Shown here piece by piece: positions 11,171 through 22,149 of a DNA stretch of 56,383 nucleotides (position 1 is the stretch's first letter; every line of letters starts with the position of its first letter). Made by a program: the position numbers and the translations under genes. The stretch spans positions 131,501 to 187,883 of the forward strand of contig RPFO01000134.1 of assembly GCA_009746045.1 (NCBI GenBank). The letters are read 5' to 3'. Origin of the DNA: Mesostigma viride. Its lineage: Eukaryota; Streptophyta; Mesostigmatophyceae; Mesostigmatales; Mesostigmataceae. Under the pieces are notes generated by a model. That model had not been told where the DNA came from and did not search any database. It saw only the letters and a program-made list of their open reading frames with translations.

Positions 11171-11858
11171 GTTTTTTTTTACAGTGTGACCTGTCGTCTT
11201 TTTGCATGGGAATGGGCGCTTCTTTCATCTGTGAATACATTTCCCTAGACCTGACAGGCGGCCAGTGTGCCTACTAATGATGCATGTGGTGCAGTTGCAC
11301 CCAAGTAGAAAAGGAGGCCGGGAGCAAAGCCCGGGTGTTTTTGGCGTGCTCAGATCCCAGCGTAGGGCACCCTCCTTGGGGTTTAGGATTTGGGGACGGC
11401 CAGTGTGCCGTTACGTGTTTCTCTACTTGAACGTACGTAGGGTCAGTGCTATCCTATTGCCCCTCGCTTTAAATAATTTATGATAATTATTTAAAAAGAA
11501 AGTATGGGAGTTGTGCTCCCGAGTGGCATCTATCCGCTGGCCGGTAGTCGCTAGCCTGGGCGCCTAGTCAGGTGGGCATCAAAGATTGGTGTCTAGATGC
11601 TAGTCGGTGCCTAAGCAAGGTACGGAAGCCAGTGCGCGCCGGGACGGTCAGAGAACCGTCGCCCTCGGTAGCACAGATCCGCTGCATGAGTGCCAGTAGT
11701 CTCGGGTTAGAGGGTCGAGCATGCACTATCGGGTAGCCTACCGGTAGTCTCGGGTTAGAGGCTCAAGCATGCCTTATCGGTTAGCGCCGCGCCGCTGAGC
11801 TCCTTGCGGCCTGGCCAGCTGCAAGGGTTCAATAGCAATCTGAGTGGCGGCTGCGGGC
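11171..11858. other. Non-coding, copia-4 3' flank with 46-bp tandem repeat
   Basis: A T-run and mixed sequence follow the copia-4 stop. A direct repeat of about 46 bases is present at 11693-11738 and 11741-11785, sharing GTAGTCTCGGGTTAGAGG and AGCATGC. It could include the 3' LTR of copia-4, but no second copy exists in the window to test that. Confidence 0.4.
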
Positions 11859-12712
11859 TCAGCCTCCCACAATCGGTTCCCCAAACAACAAAAATCCCGT
11901 CTCCATCGCCGGCGTGCTAGCCAGCGGTGAAGGGCATTCAACTATAGGCACACTCACTTCCCCTAGGATCTTCATGGACACCATTCCTGAGAAATCAGAC
12001 ACAGCAAGGCAACTGGGTTTGGACATCTGCAAGCCTACAGCATCCTCTTCCCTGCATGATGACAGACAGTGACCTGTGAATTGGTATCGACCTCCATTGT
12101 AGCTGCCCAACACGACCCCCATCCCGTGAGCTTGGATACCTTGGGATCACGCTTGCTGTGCATGAGTGCTCGGATGACGTCCGCCATGAGAGGCCCCGGG
12201 CCTTTGGTGGCTGGCAGCCCCGTCCCCTCTGGCCTTGTGACAGGTGCTTCAGCAGCCTCTTCCTGCTCATCCTCCAGCAGGTACAGACCATCATCCACCA
12301 GAGGAATGTTAGCAGCTGCTGCCTGGCTCTGACCTGGCTCCTCAACCCATCTGGGAGGGCCTGGCCCGTCTGCAGGCCAGATTGCATGTGGCCTTCTCTC
12401 CTTGACATGAGCCCAGGACAACCTGTACACGTGCCTTGGATCCTTTTCCAAAGCCACCAGGCAAGATCTATTGGCATCTTCCACACGAGTAACCACCCCA
12501 TCCTGCCACTTCCCCCGCTTGCCTGGAATAGATGGTTCCTTCCACATCCTGACCTTCAGCCCCAGCTGAGGCCTCAGCACATTCCAGTTCTTGTCCTTAC
12601 GTCTCAGCTGGGCAAACAACCTGTCTGCCTTCCTAAGACTGGCCTGCACCACCCTTTCAGGCAATAAGCTGTACTGCAGGGCCAGGGGAGAGACAGCTAC
12701 ATGCACCATCAA
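11859..12712 (-). pseudogene. copia-2 integrase C-terminal domain and retropepsin-like domain
   Basis: The frame at 12035-12712 gives SIPGKRGKWQDGVVTRV and HVYRLSWAHVK, matching the integrase C-terminal beta domain of copia-3. A Pro/Glu-rich linker follows. It then reads MEVDTNSQVTV (DTN at 12080-12088). After a frameshift the 11859-12122 frame continues VSDFSGMVSMKILGEVSVPIV, the same block as in copia-3 PR. The copy ends at about 11860 before the ALLG-type end and before any RT. The order integrase, then PR, is clear. Confidence 0.75.
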
Positions 12713-13638
12713 AGTAGTAGTTAACCCTGTGGTTCAGCTGCTCCTCTATCCCCTTACACCAGGCTGCCCTCTCTAAGGCAGATGCCACAAGTGGCACTGT
12801 CTCTGCTGCTAGCACCACTGTCTTCACTTCACGTATGGATCTCTCTACAACCCCTTGCTGCCCATGACTCTCTCTGGGGACTACCACCAGCTTACAAGGC
12901 AGCTGGTCCTGAACTCCTGATGCTTGAGCAAACATGCAGTCAAACTGCAATTCTGCCTGCACACTCTTGCACACCCCAAAGCCTGGGACCAGGGCCTTCA
13001 TACCCAACAACAAGTGATGCTCCTGCATACCAGGCAGAACGTCTGTCAGCCTATACCTACTGAACCTGTCCACCCCCACTAATATATACAAGCCCCTGAT
13101 ATGCTGGATATCCATCTGGATGTCGCCACGCTCTCTAGCTGGCTCACCTAGCATGGGACTGTGGTGGGTGAACAGCGTTCTCCTGGCAACCACAGTTCTC
13201 AGCAGCAGCCTGGCAAGCCTCCCACAAAGGCTCTCTCCCTAGCTTCCAAGCAAACATTGCAGCCGGCTGCCCAGAATGCCCAAACATGTGATGCAACCTA
13301 TGGCCAGCCTCAGCATAGTTCAGCACTCTCTCAGTACTGACCTGGCGAGACGCCTGGACCGTGTGTGGGGACACATGATCCACACCTGGGGTTCCAGGGT
13401 TTTCCTGCAGGCCGTCCTGACTCCCCGAGCCAGATCCTGCACCCTGGACCGCTCCAGGCCCTTCCAGCATGGTCCTTTGGCCCTCCTGGCCAGCACCTGC
13501 TGGAGACCCACCACCTGCATGAGGGATAGGGAATTCAGCTGCAGCATTGTTATTGCAACCCAGTGGAAGAACAACATCTTTACACCCTTGGTGCTGCACA
13601 AGGGGCACACCCCTATTATCCTTATGTACATCCAACAC
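12657..13638 (-). pseudogene. copia-2 integrase zinc finger and core
   Basis: The frame at 13144-13638 ends with an HHCC finger (HRLHHMFGHSG ... CQAAAENCGC). The overlapping frame 12657-13193 holds GDIQMDIQHIRG and GVDRFSRY (first Asp region), LQFDCMF (second Asp) and HGQQGVVERSIRE (Glu). The Asp-Glu gap is 31 residues. A one-base shift near 13190 joins the two. Its closest relative in the window is copia-3. Confidence 0.8.
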
Positions 13639-13668
13639 ACCTTCCCCAAGGGGTGACTAACTATTTAC

Positions 13669-14297
13669 AGGGGATGGCGTATCTAGTCACTGCTGCCCAG
13701 ACTGGCCCCCTGCCCCAGCAGGCTTGCATGGCCTTGTTCCTGTCAGGGCACTCACGTCTCCAGTGACCCTCCTTGCCACATACAAAACATGCTCCACCTT
13801 TCTTCCCAGACCCAGCCCCCTTGCCACCTGCTTCCCCTGGCCTCCCTGAGACTGCCCACCCTGCTTGCCCTGGTTGCCTTGAGCTTGGCCCTTGCCTTGC
13901 CCCTGGCCACCTTTACCCTGCTGACCACCAGCTTGCTGGCTCCCAACGTAGCCCCTCCTTGGGAACCTGCTCCCTTGCCACCCTTAGCCCCATTCCTCTG
14001 GCGCCTGAAGCGCTTACGCTTGTTAGGCCGTGCCCCACCACGGGCTGGGTACCCGGGGACATCACCTTGGCCCTGCACAGCGGAGGTGGCATTGCTGCCG
14101 TGGGACTGGATGGCCTTGCAAGCAGGGTCTGGCTTCCTGATGCTGAGGATTACAAGCTCCAGAGCACGCAAGGAGCCATCAGTCTGGTCCCGGGGACGGT
14201 CCCGGCGCGAATATTTTGGCGCCGAAAAATTCGCGGTACCCGTCCGTACCGTGAAAAAGTGGTGCACGGTGCGCGCACCCCTGCCGGAGCTGGCCAT
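13669..14297 (-). pseudogene. copia-2 short gag with zinc knuckle
   Basis: The frame starts at MASSGRGARTVHHFF (ATG at 14295-14297) and has a basic middle (RPNKRKRFRRQRN). After frame changes the minus strand reads CFVCGKEGHWRREC, a CX2CX4HX4C knuckle near 13755-13800, and it stops at about 13669. At about 210 residues it is much shorter than the copia-1 gag, so the capsid part is deleted or replaced. Confidence 0.65.
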
Positions 14298-16053
14298 GGC
14301 GACGTGCTTTCAGGCAGAGTAGAAACAGATAGCTCGCGGAATGCAGAGAAACTGAGCGAATCTTAAAGACGATAAGTAAATGATACTACTTCGTAGCGGA
14401 GTTCGCGTTTTTTGCAGGGTCGATGATTTTATTGATGACCATCGCCACCGGGGTCCAATCTGATGTTTTCGTCGAGAGGAATAAATTATAGAATGCACGC
14501 TGGCGGCGGGGATTTTCAGGTTTTATGGGCTTTACCTAGCGTCAAGGATGCGTTTAAATTGTTATTGGTAAAGCTTTAAAAATTTTGCTGGGTTTCGGCA
14601 AGATTTCCGTCATGATCGGTAAGACACTCTCCAGGCTCGCGGGATGCGCATTTTATTATTCCATGGAAGGTTGTTCTTTCTTGCGCCGCTGGGCGAAGGA
14701 CAATTCCGGTAATGGTACGATCGTGTGATCAACGTGACCCTATTAATGTTTCGCTTCCTTTATGGGTTATCAACGCAAGTTTTCGGCTTCTTTCCGTGCA
14801 GTTAGCGCCAGGTATAATGCCATTCCGTGCTGCGCATCGCCAGATTCCTGGCACCTTTCAGTGGTTTTTATGTACGTTGCATGGCTGGGACGTGTCAAAG
14901 CGTGACCGTGGCATATCGTCAAGTTGTCAGGGATTAATTGCTGAGTGGTTTCTTGGAAGGAGATTGCTAACAGCACTCAGTTTTGTGTGAATATTGACGC
15001 GGCCTTTCTTAGCAGAGGCTTCATTGTGGTTAGAGGCTCACAAGCTTGAGTTTGTTTCTTGGCAAACAATTGCGCTGGAAAGAAAGGTGGCAGTGGTTTT
15101 TCTGAGGGGCATACTGCATGGGTGGAACTGCACGTAGGTAGGGGTTATCGTTGTCTTGTTGGCCTTTCTCCCACTAAAATGGGAGAGCCCTAATTCATGC
15201 TATAGCAAGGCAAGGTAACCATGGTGAGAAGCCTTGGCAATCAGCATGTATGATAATTCTGCTTTCTCTGTGGACTGTCTGTTGTTACCCTTGTTGGGCA
15301 ATTAGTGGATATGGCTTTCTAGGGTGTGTTTGAGCTTGGTTTTGGGATGATGCCCACACCATAAACCTGGAATATGCTTTAGAAGTGTCGGCTAGGCATG
15401 TAGAGCTACCTGCCTCATTGTTGTGCACACACACAACAGGTTGCCCGTGTCGAGGTGAGGCAAGGGCACATGACGTGCCCAGCCACCTCCTTGTACATTG
15501 TGGTCGAATTGGGCATGGTCAGGAGCCTTTTGGATGGCATAGGAAGTGTTAGTGTGCCTTAATACTCACTAATGCCTTCGATCCTTAGCGTCTGCACAGG
15601 TGGCCAACAGCCAAAATTAATAACTGCTACAGCTGAGCTCAGAATGCCACCAAACTTTGACAGTGCCTTCTATGGTCATGACAGAATTTGACTATTACTT
15701 TTTAGGCCTAATTGATGTGTTATGAGTGTGTATGTGGACGCCCCGCCTAAAAAAGCGTAGTTTTGGCCCAAAAATTAATAACTCAAAGGGATGTGCTGAT
15801 TTTGTTGATCCAATTAGGTAGAAACCATGTCCCATGACATTTTTATATGCGTATTACTTTTTTCATGCAACTGGTTCTCCCACTGTTCTGGGCAAGATGT
15901 GCCCCGGACAGCGTTTTTTTCTATTTTTAGCTCATAGCCGGTGTATGGCTGGGGGTAGTACCCCCAACAAGTGGTGGTATGCATGCCCAAACATCATGTT
16001 TATGGTCCCCAAACATCATTCAGTGGTTGTCAGTTGCATTTCTGTAGTAGTTA
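14298..16053. other. Non-coding interval between copia-2 and copia-5
   Basis: No supported gene. Short frames are random. Two places (15612 and 15771) share the word AAAATTAATAACT. Base composition is more AT-rich than in the flanking elements. I see no LTR pair or terminal inverted repeat here. Confidence 0.5.
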
Positions 16054-16973
16054 TTAGGGGGGTTCAGTTTTGATACATTTCCATGGGACCCTCCCCTTAA
16101 GAAACATTCGGGCGCTGTTCCTGCCATCCACACTCAACCCCATACGGTCCAGGAAATAATCTGCTAAGGCCCTATCTGTGACCAGGAAGCCATACTTGGC
16201 CCCCTTGTCTCTGATACGGTTGAGCCTTGCCCATTCCTCTGCTACAGCAGGGCCCACTATCTCAAAGGTGTCATACTGGTGTTTGTAATAGTTGGTGAGG
16301 TTGAGAACCTTATCAGAGAATTCTTCCCTCAACCCATCCAAGAACTGAGCCCAGGTTAGCTTATCCTTGACAGCTGTCCTAGTCTTCTCCCTGACATGCT
16401 CTGAGGAATCCCTGTTGCACGTGGATGAATGGAACACCTGCACTAGGTTGACAGTGGGGTCCACGGAGAGCACAACCAACTCCATGTCCTCTAACCACTT
16501 GTCTAAGGCCTCCTGTGCTAGTGGTGGGTTAAGAGGCTTCTGCCCATTCATAACAGAAACTGCACTCATGTGAGGCCTCGACCCTGGCAGTGCCTTCACT
16601 GGCTCCCCCACAGCGGGTGTCACAACAACAGCACCACTAGGGCCAGCAGGCGTAGGGGAGGGCACATCAACATGAAGCCTCTTACCATTGCCGTCAGAGG
16701 AGACATCCCTCTTACGCTTCTCCACGGCTGGTTGGCTGTTTGCCACCATCACTGCATCAGATGGCCATGTCGCCCGCACCTTCCTCGCCTCCTCCACCGT
16801 CTCCTGAGTCATGCCGCCGCTTGCTCCCAGGTTGCTAACCCCCATCGCCTTCGCTGGCAGGAATAGCTTCCCCCACCAACTGCTCCTTGCCCTTCCGCTC
16901 CTCCGGAGACTCCATCCCTGCTGGCGCCTCCGCCTCACCCTTGTCGCCGTCGCCGGCCTTTCCCCGAGGCATT
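16054..16973 (-). pseudogene. copia-5 gag (second reading frame), 3'-truncated
   Basis: It starts at MPRGKAGDGDKGEAEAP (ATG at 16971-16973). A one-base shift near 16845 leads into the long frame. That frame carries EALDKWLEDMELVV, TWAQFLDGLREEF, VAEEWARLNRIRDKG and YGFLVTDRALADYFLDRMGL. The last block resembles HGFNVADNIALTNWLKVSGL in the copia-3 gag, so the two are related. The frame ends at 16054 without a zinc knuckle: a truncated copy. Confidence 0.65.
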
Positions 16974-17017
16974 ATATGTACAAGGCAACGACACAGAAAG
17001 CGGGAAATCAGAAGGAC

Positions 17018-18213
17018 CTAGGCGCTGGCGTCGCTGGATGATGCAGTTGGCACCGTTCCAGCCACCGACTCAGCAACCTCCTGGGCTGCTTCACGTTCAC
17101 GCTCTTGAGCTGTAGCAGCTATGGGCGTCGCTGGACGCGCCTCCTCGCTGTCTGCAGCGTCCTCCCCCTCGTCGTATGGCCCCAGCACCCTGCTAACGGG
17201 ACGCCCGTCTGCGGTTTGCTCCACTGGAACCCGGGCCTCGCTTGCCTTGCAATCCCACTCCAGGTTACGCACTCACCGCGTTCCACCACCTCGTTTCACG
17301 TTGCACGCCCCACGACCTCCGTAGTCGTGCTCTGGTTCTTGAGGAATATGAAACTCAGCACGACGTCGCGCTGCGTACCCCTCCACGGTAACGTGGCCCT
17401 CGTCAATCTCAGTTGTGCCGAGCGTTCTATAATCCCCTCCGGGCGATCAACGAACTGGTAATGGAAATCCTCCGGCGTCACCTCCCGACCTGTGATCACC
17501 TCAACCACCGGATCGTGAGCGCCTGGCGCTGCCTCTCTTGGCGTGTCAAGCGTTGACTAAATTCCGAATGGCCGAGTGGTAATCACCCACCGATCGGCGT
17601 TTCCTCTTGATTCCTGCAAGAGAACGTTTACAAGGTGCTCGCACGTCTGTGCCACCACCTCTGCCGACGACCAGGGGTTGTCGACTTTGCGCGCCTGCGC
17701 TTGTCGGATGACTTCCGGGACTTCTACCCCCGCGCCCAGCACAGAAGTCGCCACCTGGTGATTGAACAGCCGCGCTGCCCCCAAATTATCCCATTGCCAC
17801 TATCTGGCCCAGTGCCTCTCGCGCCAAATCCAGCTGCTGCACGGTCACGTGCCCGCCCTGGTGAGCCACCTCCAGACTGTATATCGTCGAGGAGAGCTCG
17901 TCCCTTAGCGACACAAATTTCTCGACTGCCTCGATCCCGAGATAACTCTCCTGGAGCCGTCGACGCCTAAATTTGCATCACTATTGGGTCGCTCGCTGCC
18001 GGCCCCTCTGCGGTTCCGCAGACCGCCACCCAACCCTTCTTGGCCAAGCCTCTCGCCAGGTATGCCGCCTGGACGAAGGTCGACGCACTGCTCGGATGAG
18101 GGTATGGATGAAAAGGCCTCGGTCGCTCCGGTGCTCTCAGTGACCTGGAGTGGCGGCTGCGAGCTCTGGCTTTCTGAAGGCTCAATGGCCCGCACCGTTG
18201 GCACGTTGGACAT
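17018..18213 (-). pseudogene. copia-5 upstream ORF (ORF-A), frameshifted
   Basis: Minus-strand pieces read MSNVPTVRAIEPSESQ (ATG at 18211-18213), then ASTFVQAAYLARGLAKKGW. Next come a helical stretch around IEAVEKFVSLRDELSSTIY, PEVIRQAQARKVDNPW, EVITGREVTPEDFHYQF and an acidic end (EGEDAADSEEA). It stops just before 17018, 45 bases ahead of the gag ATG. Frame changes occur near 18090, 17960, 17805 and 17555. Codon-like structure over 1.2 kb argues for a real ancestral protein. Position and helical character match the ORF upstream of gag in copia-3. Function is unknown. Confidence 0.5.
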
Positions 18214-18954
18214 GAAGATGGAAAGGAAGCGCAATAGTACGAGTTGGAAAGAGCTCCCAGCGACTGTGAGCTCTTGATCCTTCACAGCACGGCTAAGCCA
18301 AAGTTGCAAGGCAGCAACCTTAAATCTGTGCACCAAGCCACGACCACGGTGGTCACTTCCACGTCCAATGTGGGCGCCCACGGTTCGTGCTTGCCAAGAT
18401 AGCTGGTCATGATCCCCATGACCAAGCTATATATCCCCTTCGTTGTTCCTCGTTCCCATCGGCGTGACGAGGCACGTGCAGGCGTGCAAGCAAATCCCCA
18501 ACGTCCACTGGCATCAGTGCAGAGCCAGGACGAGCTGGATTTGCCTAGACTCCTGCAACCTAGGAAGTACAGGACCTGTCACAAGCCTGCAAGGTCTAGT
18601 ATCCTTGCAGTCCTGTGCCAGCTCCAGTACCCCACCAGTCACAGGCTGCTGCTCCTCCTGGTCTACGTGGACCACAGTCACGTGATGGACACAGCTAGGC
18701 TAAGCCTGTGCAGGCACGGCCTGCCACGTGTCCTGTCCACTATACCAGAGGACTGCACCCTCGCCGGCCACGGACGGCTAGGACTTCGGTACCTCATATC
18801 TTTCTTGTCCCTTGTCTGTTTTGAACAGGCGGTCAGCACGGCGTTGGAAAGGTCTTTCCAAACTGCATCCACTTAGCATATTGGTTGCCCAAAATGCTAA
18901 CTCGGCAGCCTTTACATTAGCGGACATGTCGAATGATACAGGGGCCATTCCCCC
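18214..18954. other. Non-coding interval upstream of copia-5
   Basis: Contains the upstream flank of copia-5 and unassigned sequence. It may hold a solo or partial LTR, but no second copy is visible. No supported gene. Confidence 0.4.
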
Positions 18955-20318
18955 ATGAGCTCGGCGGATACGGGATCCTATCCCTCCGACTCGGAGGAGT
19001 CATTTCGGTCGGGAGGGACATATTTGTATTCGACGGAGTCGTTGCCGGCGGTAGTCGAAGAATATTTGCGGACCCATTGCGATTTGGCAACGGTAACCGA
19101 GAATCTGTCCTTATCGTAGAAAAGCATTGCCGGACGATTACACCGCATGAGGGTTGCTGACCAGCACAGGCCTGATGAGCCGGCATGGTTCGGCCAAGAT
19201 ATGGAGCCCGGAATCATCGAGTGCATTGTTGACCTACTCGGCCCCCTGGAACGCGCGAGGGTCAGCGTACTGATGAGCAAAGAAGTGCGTTTGATACTGT
19301 AGTACAGCAGCACAAGTGGCAGATCGATCAAGACCGGTATTCATTGGGGGGAGGCGGAGCATTTGGAGGAAGAGTACGGCCCCATTGACGACATCGCAGC
19401 ACCTACGCGCATGCTAATCACTTCCACCTTATTCGATCCCACCCGGGCTAATCCCATCAGGAATTACAGCATCACGTTGGAGCTGTCTGCATCCACCCTG
19501 GAGGCATACGGCACCGGCCACATTTCGCAAGCTCATGTCGGATGTGAAGTCGCGTCTCCGCCGGCAGCCTCCCATCTGCCTGGGGAACTTGTTCTCGCTT
19601 CGCGACATTGCCGCAGACCTGGGCAGTCAGTGGAGCATGGGATACATTGCCCAGTGGCGGCAACATGAAGACGAGAGGCGCGGCCACGACCTGCTGCCCA
19701 CGGAGGAAATGGAGATGCAGCTCGTGGCAGAGTTGAACCATGTATGGCAGTCGCCGATCATGTGGGGTCTGTACAGCATTGTGGTCTTCACCCGCTGCGA
19801 GGCAGGGGGAGAGGGGTGGGAGTACGCGGGGCATACTTGGGATTATGTATTGGGATCGTGCAGGGTGGGCAACTTTGCTGGAGTCCATGCCTACACTTGA
19901 TCCCGTGGTTCTCGCCGGCGCCGTATTGTTGACGCACCCAGCGGCTACCAACGTCCTTCTAGAGCGGTTGCAGCAGCCCTGCACGTTGCGGCTGCTGCGT
20001 GGAAGAGGGTCGCACCTGGTTGAGGAGGCACGGACAACGTGCATGCGCGACCGCAATCGATATGGGCGGTCTACACAGATTAACCCGTATGGGCAGGCAG
20101 GACCTTTCTGGGCGAGTGTGGCCGGTGGCTCTACACTGTATCAGTCGGAGTGCCGTCCCGACCCGCATCGGCGTGAAAGACTGTGGTTACTCGTACCTAG
20201 AACATCAGTCTTTGTGGATGCGTTTCAGTCAGCTGTGATCGAGTTGCTGGTGGTTGTTAACTGTGGGACATTTCTTGTGGGGGAGACTTGGTCCAAATGT
20301 CAGGCTTGTCTTACATGA
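18955..20318 (+). pseudogene. Broken protein-coding gene of unknown family
   Basis: From an ATG at 18955 the frame reads MSSADTGSYPSDSEESF and LPAVVEEYLRTHC. An in-frame TAG lies at 19117, then come MEPGIIECIVDLLGPLERA and a second TAG near 19299. EEEYGPIDDIAAPTRML and TLELSASTLEAYGTGH follow. A shift near 19540 enters LRRQPPICLGNLFSLRD and MEMQLVAELNHVWQ. A further shift near 19860 enters LLESMPTLDPVVLAG and CTLRLLRGRGSHLVEEA. The reading is protein-like throughout (about 450 residues). The 19200-19290 segment is weakly F-box-like (LGPLERARVSVLMSKEVR), which is only a suggestion. It could be a host gene or a domesticated or viral gene; I do not recognise it. Confidence 0.45.
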
Positions 20319-20750
20319 TGCAGTGGAACTTTGGTGCTGGAGGGTTGACATGGCCCGGCCTGGTTTAGCTTCAGTGCTCTCATGTCGGCCTGTCCCTTGG
20401 CCTGTCGTGGTCTTCTTGTTACCACCTATTGACCGGCAGTGCCAATATCTTTTGAGAAGAGCTTTTTATTTCTACTGTATTATTTTCAGGTCGACTGTGA
20501 CTGACGCTACATGTGATGAGATAGGAGGTACTCGGCTATCATTTGTAATTATTTTCATGCATGCACGCCCATTATGTATCGCTGGGTCCATCCCATCAAT
20601 GCTTGTTTATTGCCAGGTCTGGTGTAAGTAAGTAAGTACTTGCGTGTCATGCGCATGGGCATGCCAAGGAGTACTATGCTAATCTCTTTCTTAGAAACAT
20701 AATTACACGGAAGTTACAAATCTCATCTGCATCATGCCCCAAGACACTAC
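20319..20750. other. Non-coding interval before the PAT element
   Basis: Nothing recognisable. The PAT-like element starts at the end of this stretch. Confidence 0.5.
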
Positions 20751-20965
20751 ATTTGGTGAGCTATGCTCATTTTATCTATGACTAACCTGCTGAGCGGAGA
20801 ATGCAACGCCGTATAGCACAAAAAGAAAAAATAATTTTAGAAAAAATATTTTTTGTGCTGCATGGCACCCGTACCCCAGCCACCCAGGTAGGGGTTGGCT
20901 GGACAGGTGGTTGCTATAAAAGGTGGGCTTCCATTCTATAGGGAAGCAGGTTGTTTCTTTTGCCT
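20751..20965 (+). repeat. PAT-A left split repeat A1 with TATA promoter
   Basis: Nearly identical to 33345-33557, with small indels near the start, CAT near the middle, and AT near the end. It contains TATAAAAGG at 20915-20923, about 115 bases before the gag ATG, so it is likely the element's promoter. The internal word AAAAAGAAAAAATAATTTT occurs in both copies. Confidence 0.8.
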
Positions 20966-21037
20966 GAGAACCTCACGTGACCACATCACAAAAAGCAAAA
21001 CGCTATATATATAACACATCAAGTATTATAACCCACC

Positions 21038-22145
21038 ATGACCTCAGTGACAGCCCCAGAGCGAAATTTCATAGCAAAGCTCAAGCAAGAAGCCAGGGAG
21101 GGATGCACCCCAAAGGAGGCCGCGACTGCGGTCCAGAAGATCCTAGGGGAGGGGCATTGGCTAGAGCGGATCCAGAAGCTCAATCCGGGGCGTGCCAAGA
21201 ACATCATGGACGTGTTGGAGAAAAGGGGGTTTGTCAGCGACTGGGATGGGGAGGAGGCCCTGGCCGATGTGCTAGCAGCGCAACTGGGGGAGGCTATTGC
21301 AGAGCCGGATCCACCAGTGTCAGCAGGTGGGGTGGGAGCTGGGGGTGTTCCCCCTTCGGCAGGTGGAAGCGGAGGGGCGGGGCATGGTGGACCGGGCGCT
21401 GGCGAGGAGGATGGCGCCCCTGGGGCGATCGACCAGGATGTAGCGGACCTAGACCGCAACATAGGTCGGCTGCTGGGGACCGATACGGGCTATGCAACGC
21501 CAGCGGGAGGGCTTCCATCCCGGCCGGGCAACGCCCGCACTGGCGGAGATATTGGCGACCTGATATCGGCCATGTCGAAGCTGCTGGACCAGGCAAAGAC
21601 TCCAACAACTGCAAGCCCAGCCGCAGCGGCGACTGCTGGCAGGCTGGCGCGCACGAAGGGGGTGGCGCTGAGCGGGCATGCAGTGCCGGTGACTCCTGGT
21701 GAGCAACATGTTGGAGGCGGTGCTGCCGGGGATGCTGGACTACGCGGAGAGCGTGGGGGGGAAGTCAATCCGTGCATCGTTAATGCTGACGATGCACGGC
21801 AGCTCAGCCAGCGGGGAGAGGCGGATGCTGCTCCTGCAGATGGCAGGAATTCTGGACACGATGGTGACAGAATTTGGCTACTGGGCCACGCCACGCTCCG
21901 AAGTAATTCTGGAGCTGGCAGCAGCCGAGTACCTGGCAAAGCTGATCACGGCATGCCAGCTGGTGGATGTGGGGTCGACGGGCTGGAAGGGCACTCCGTC
22001 GGCAATGCTGCCATTCCAGGAGGGTGGAGCAATGCTGGCGTCTCCGGCGGTGCGGGCGGCGATGAGCATGGGGAAGCTGCAGCACAAGCTGGAGCAGGGT
22101 CCCGGCAAGAAGGGGCAGGGCGGCCCGTCCAACAACAACAAGTGA
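21038..22145 (+). pseudogene. PAT-A gag
   Basis: It starts at MTSVTAPERNFIAKLKQ and runs in one frame to KGVALSGHAVPV (about 21690). It continues in the next frame from LEAVLPGMLDYAE to LPFQEGGAMLASPAVRAAM and ends with TGA at 22143. The matching protein of DIRS-B (31523-32577) shows the same blocks (KGVALPSRAK, ERVLPGVLED, LPLGEEAALSATPAVKAAL). This supports both the family assignment and a one-base frameshift at about 21690. The product is a nucleocapsid-type gag with no zinc knuckle. Confidence 0.7.
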
Positions 22146-22149
22146 GGGA

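Noticed and set aside
19200-19290. F-box domain in the 18955 gene
   Set aside because: The similarity is a short Leu/Arg pattern; it is too weak to call a domain.
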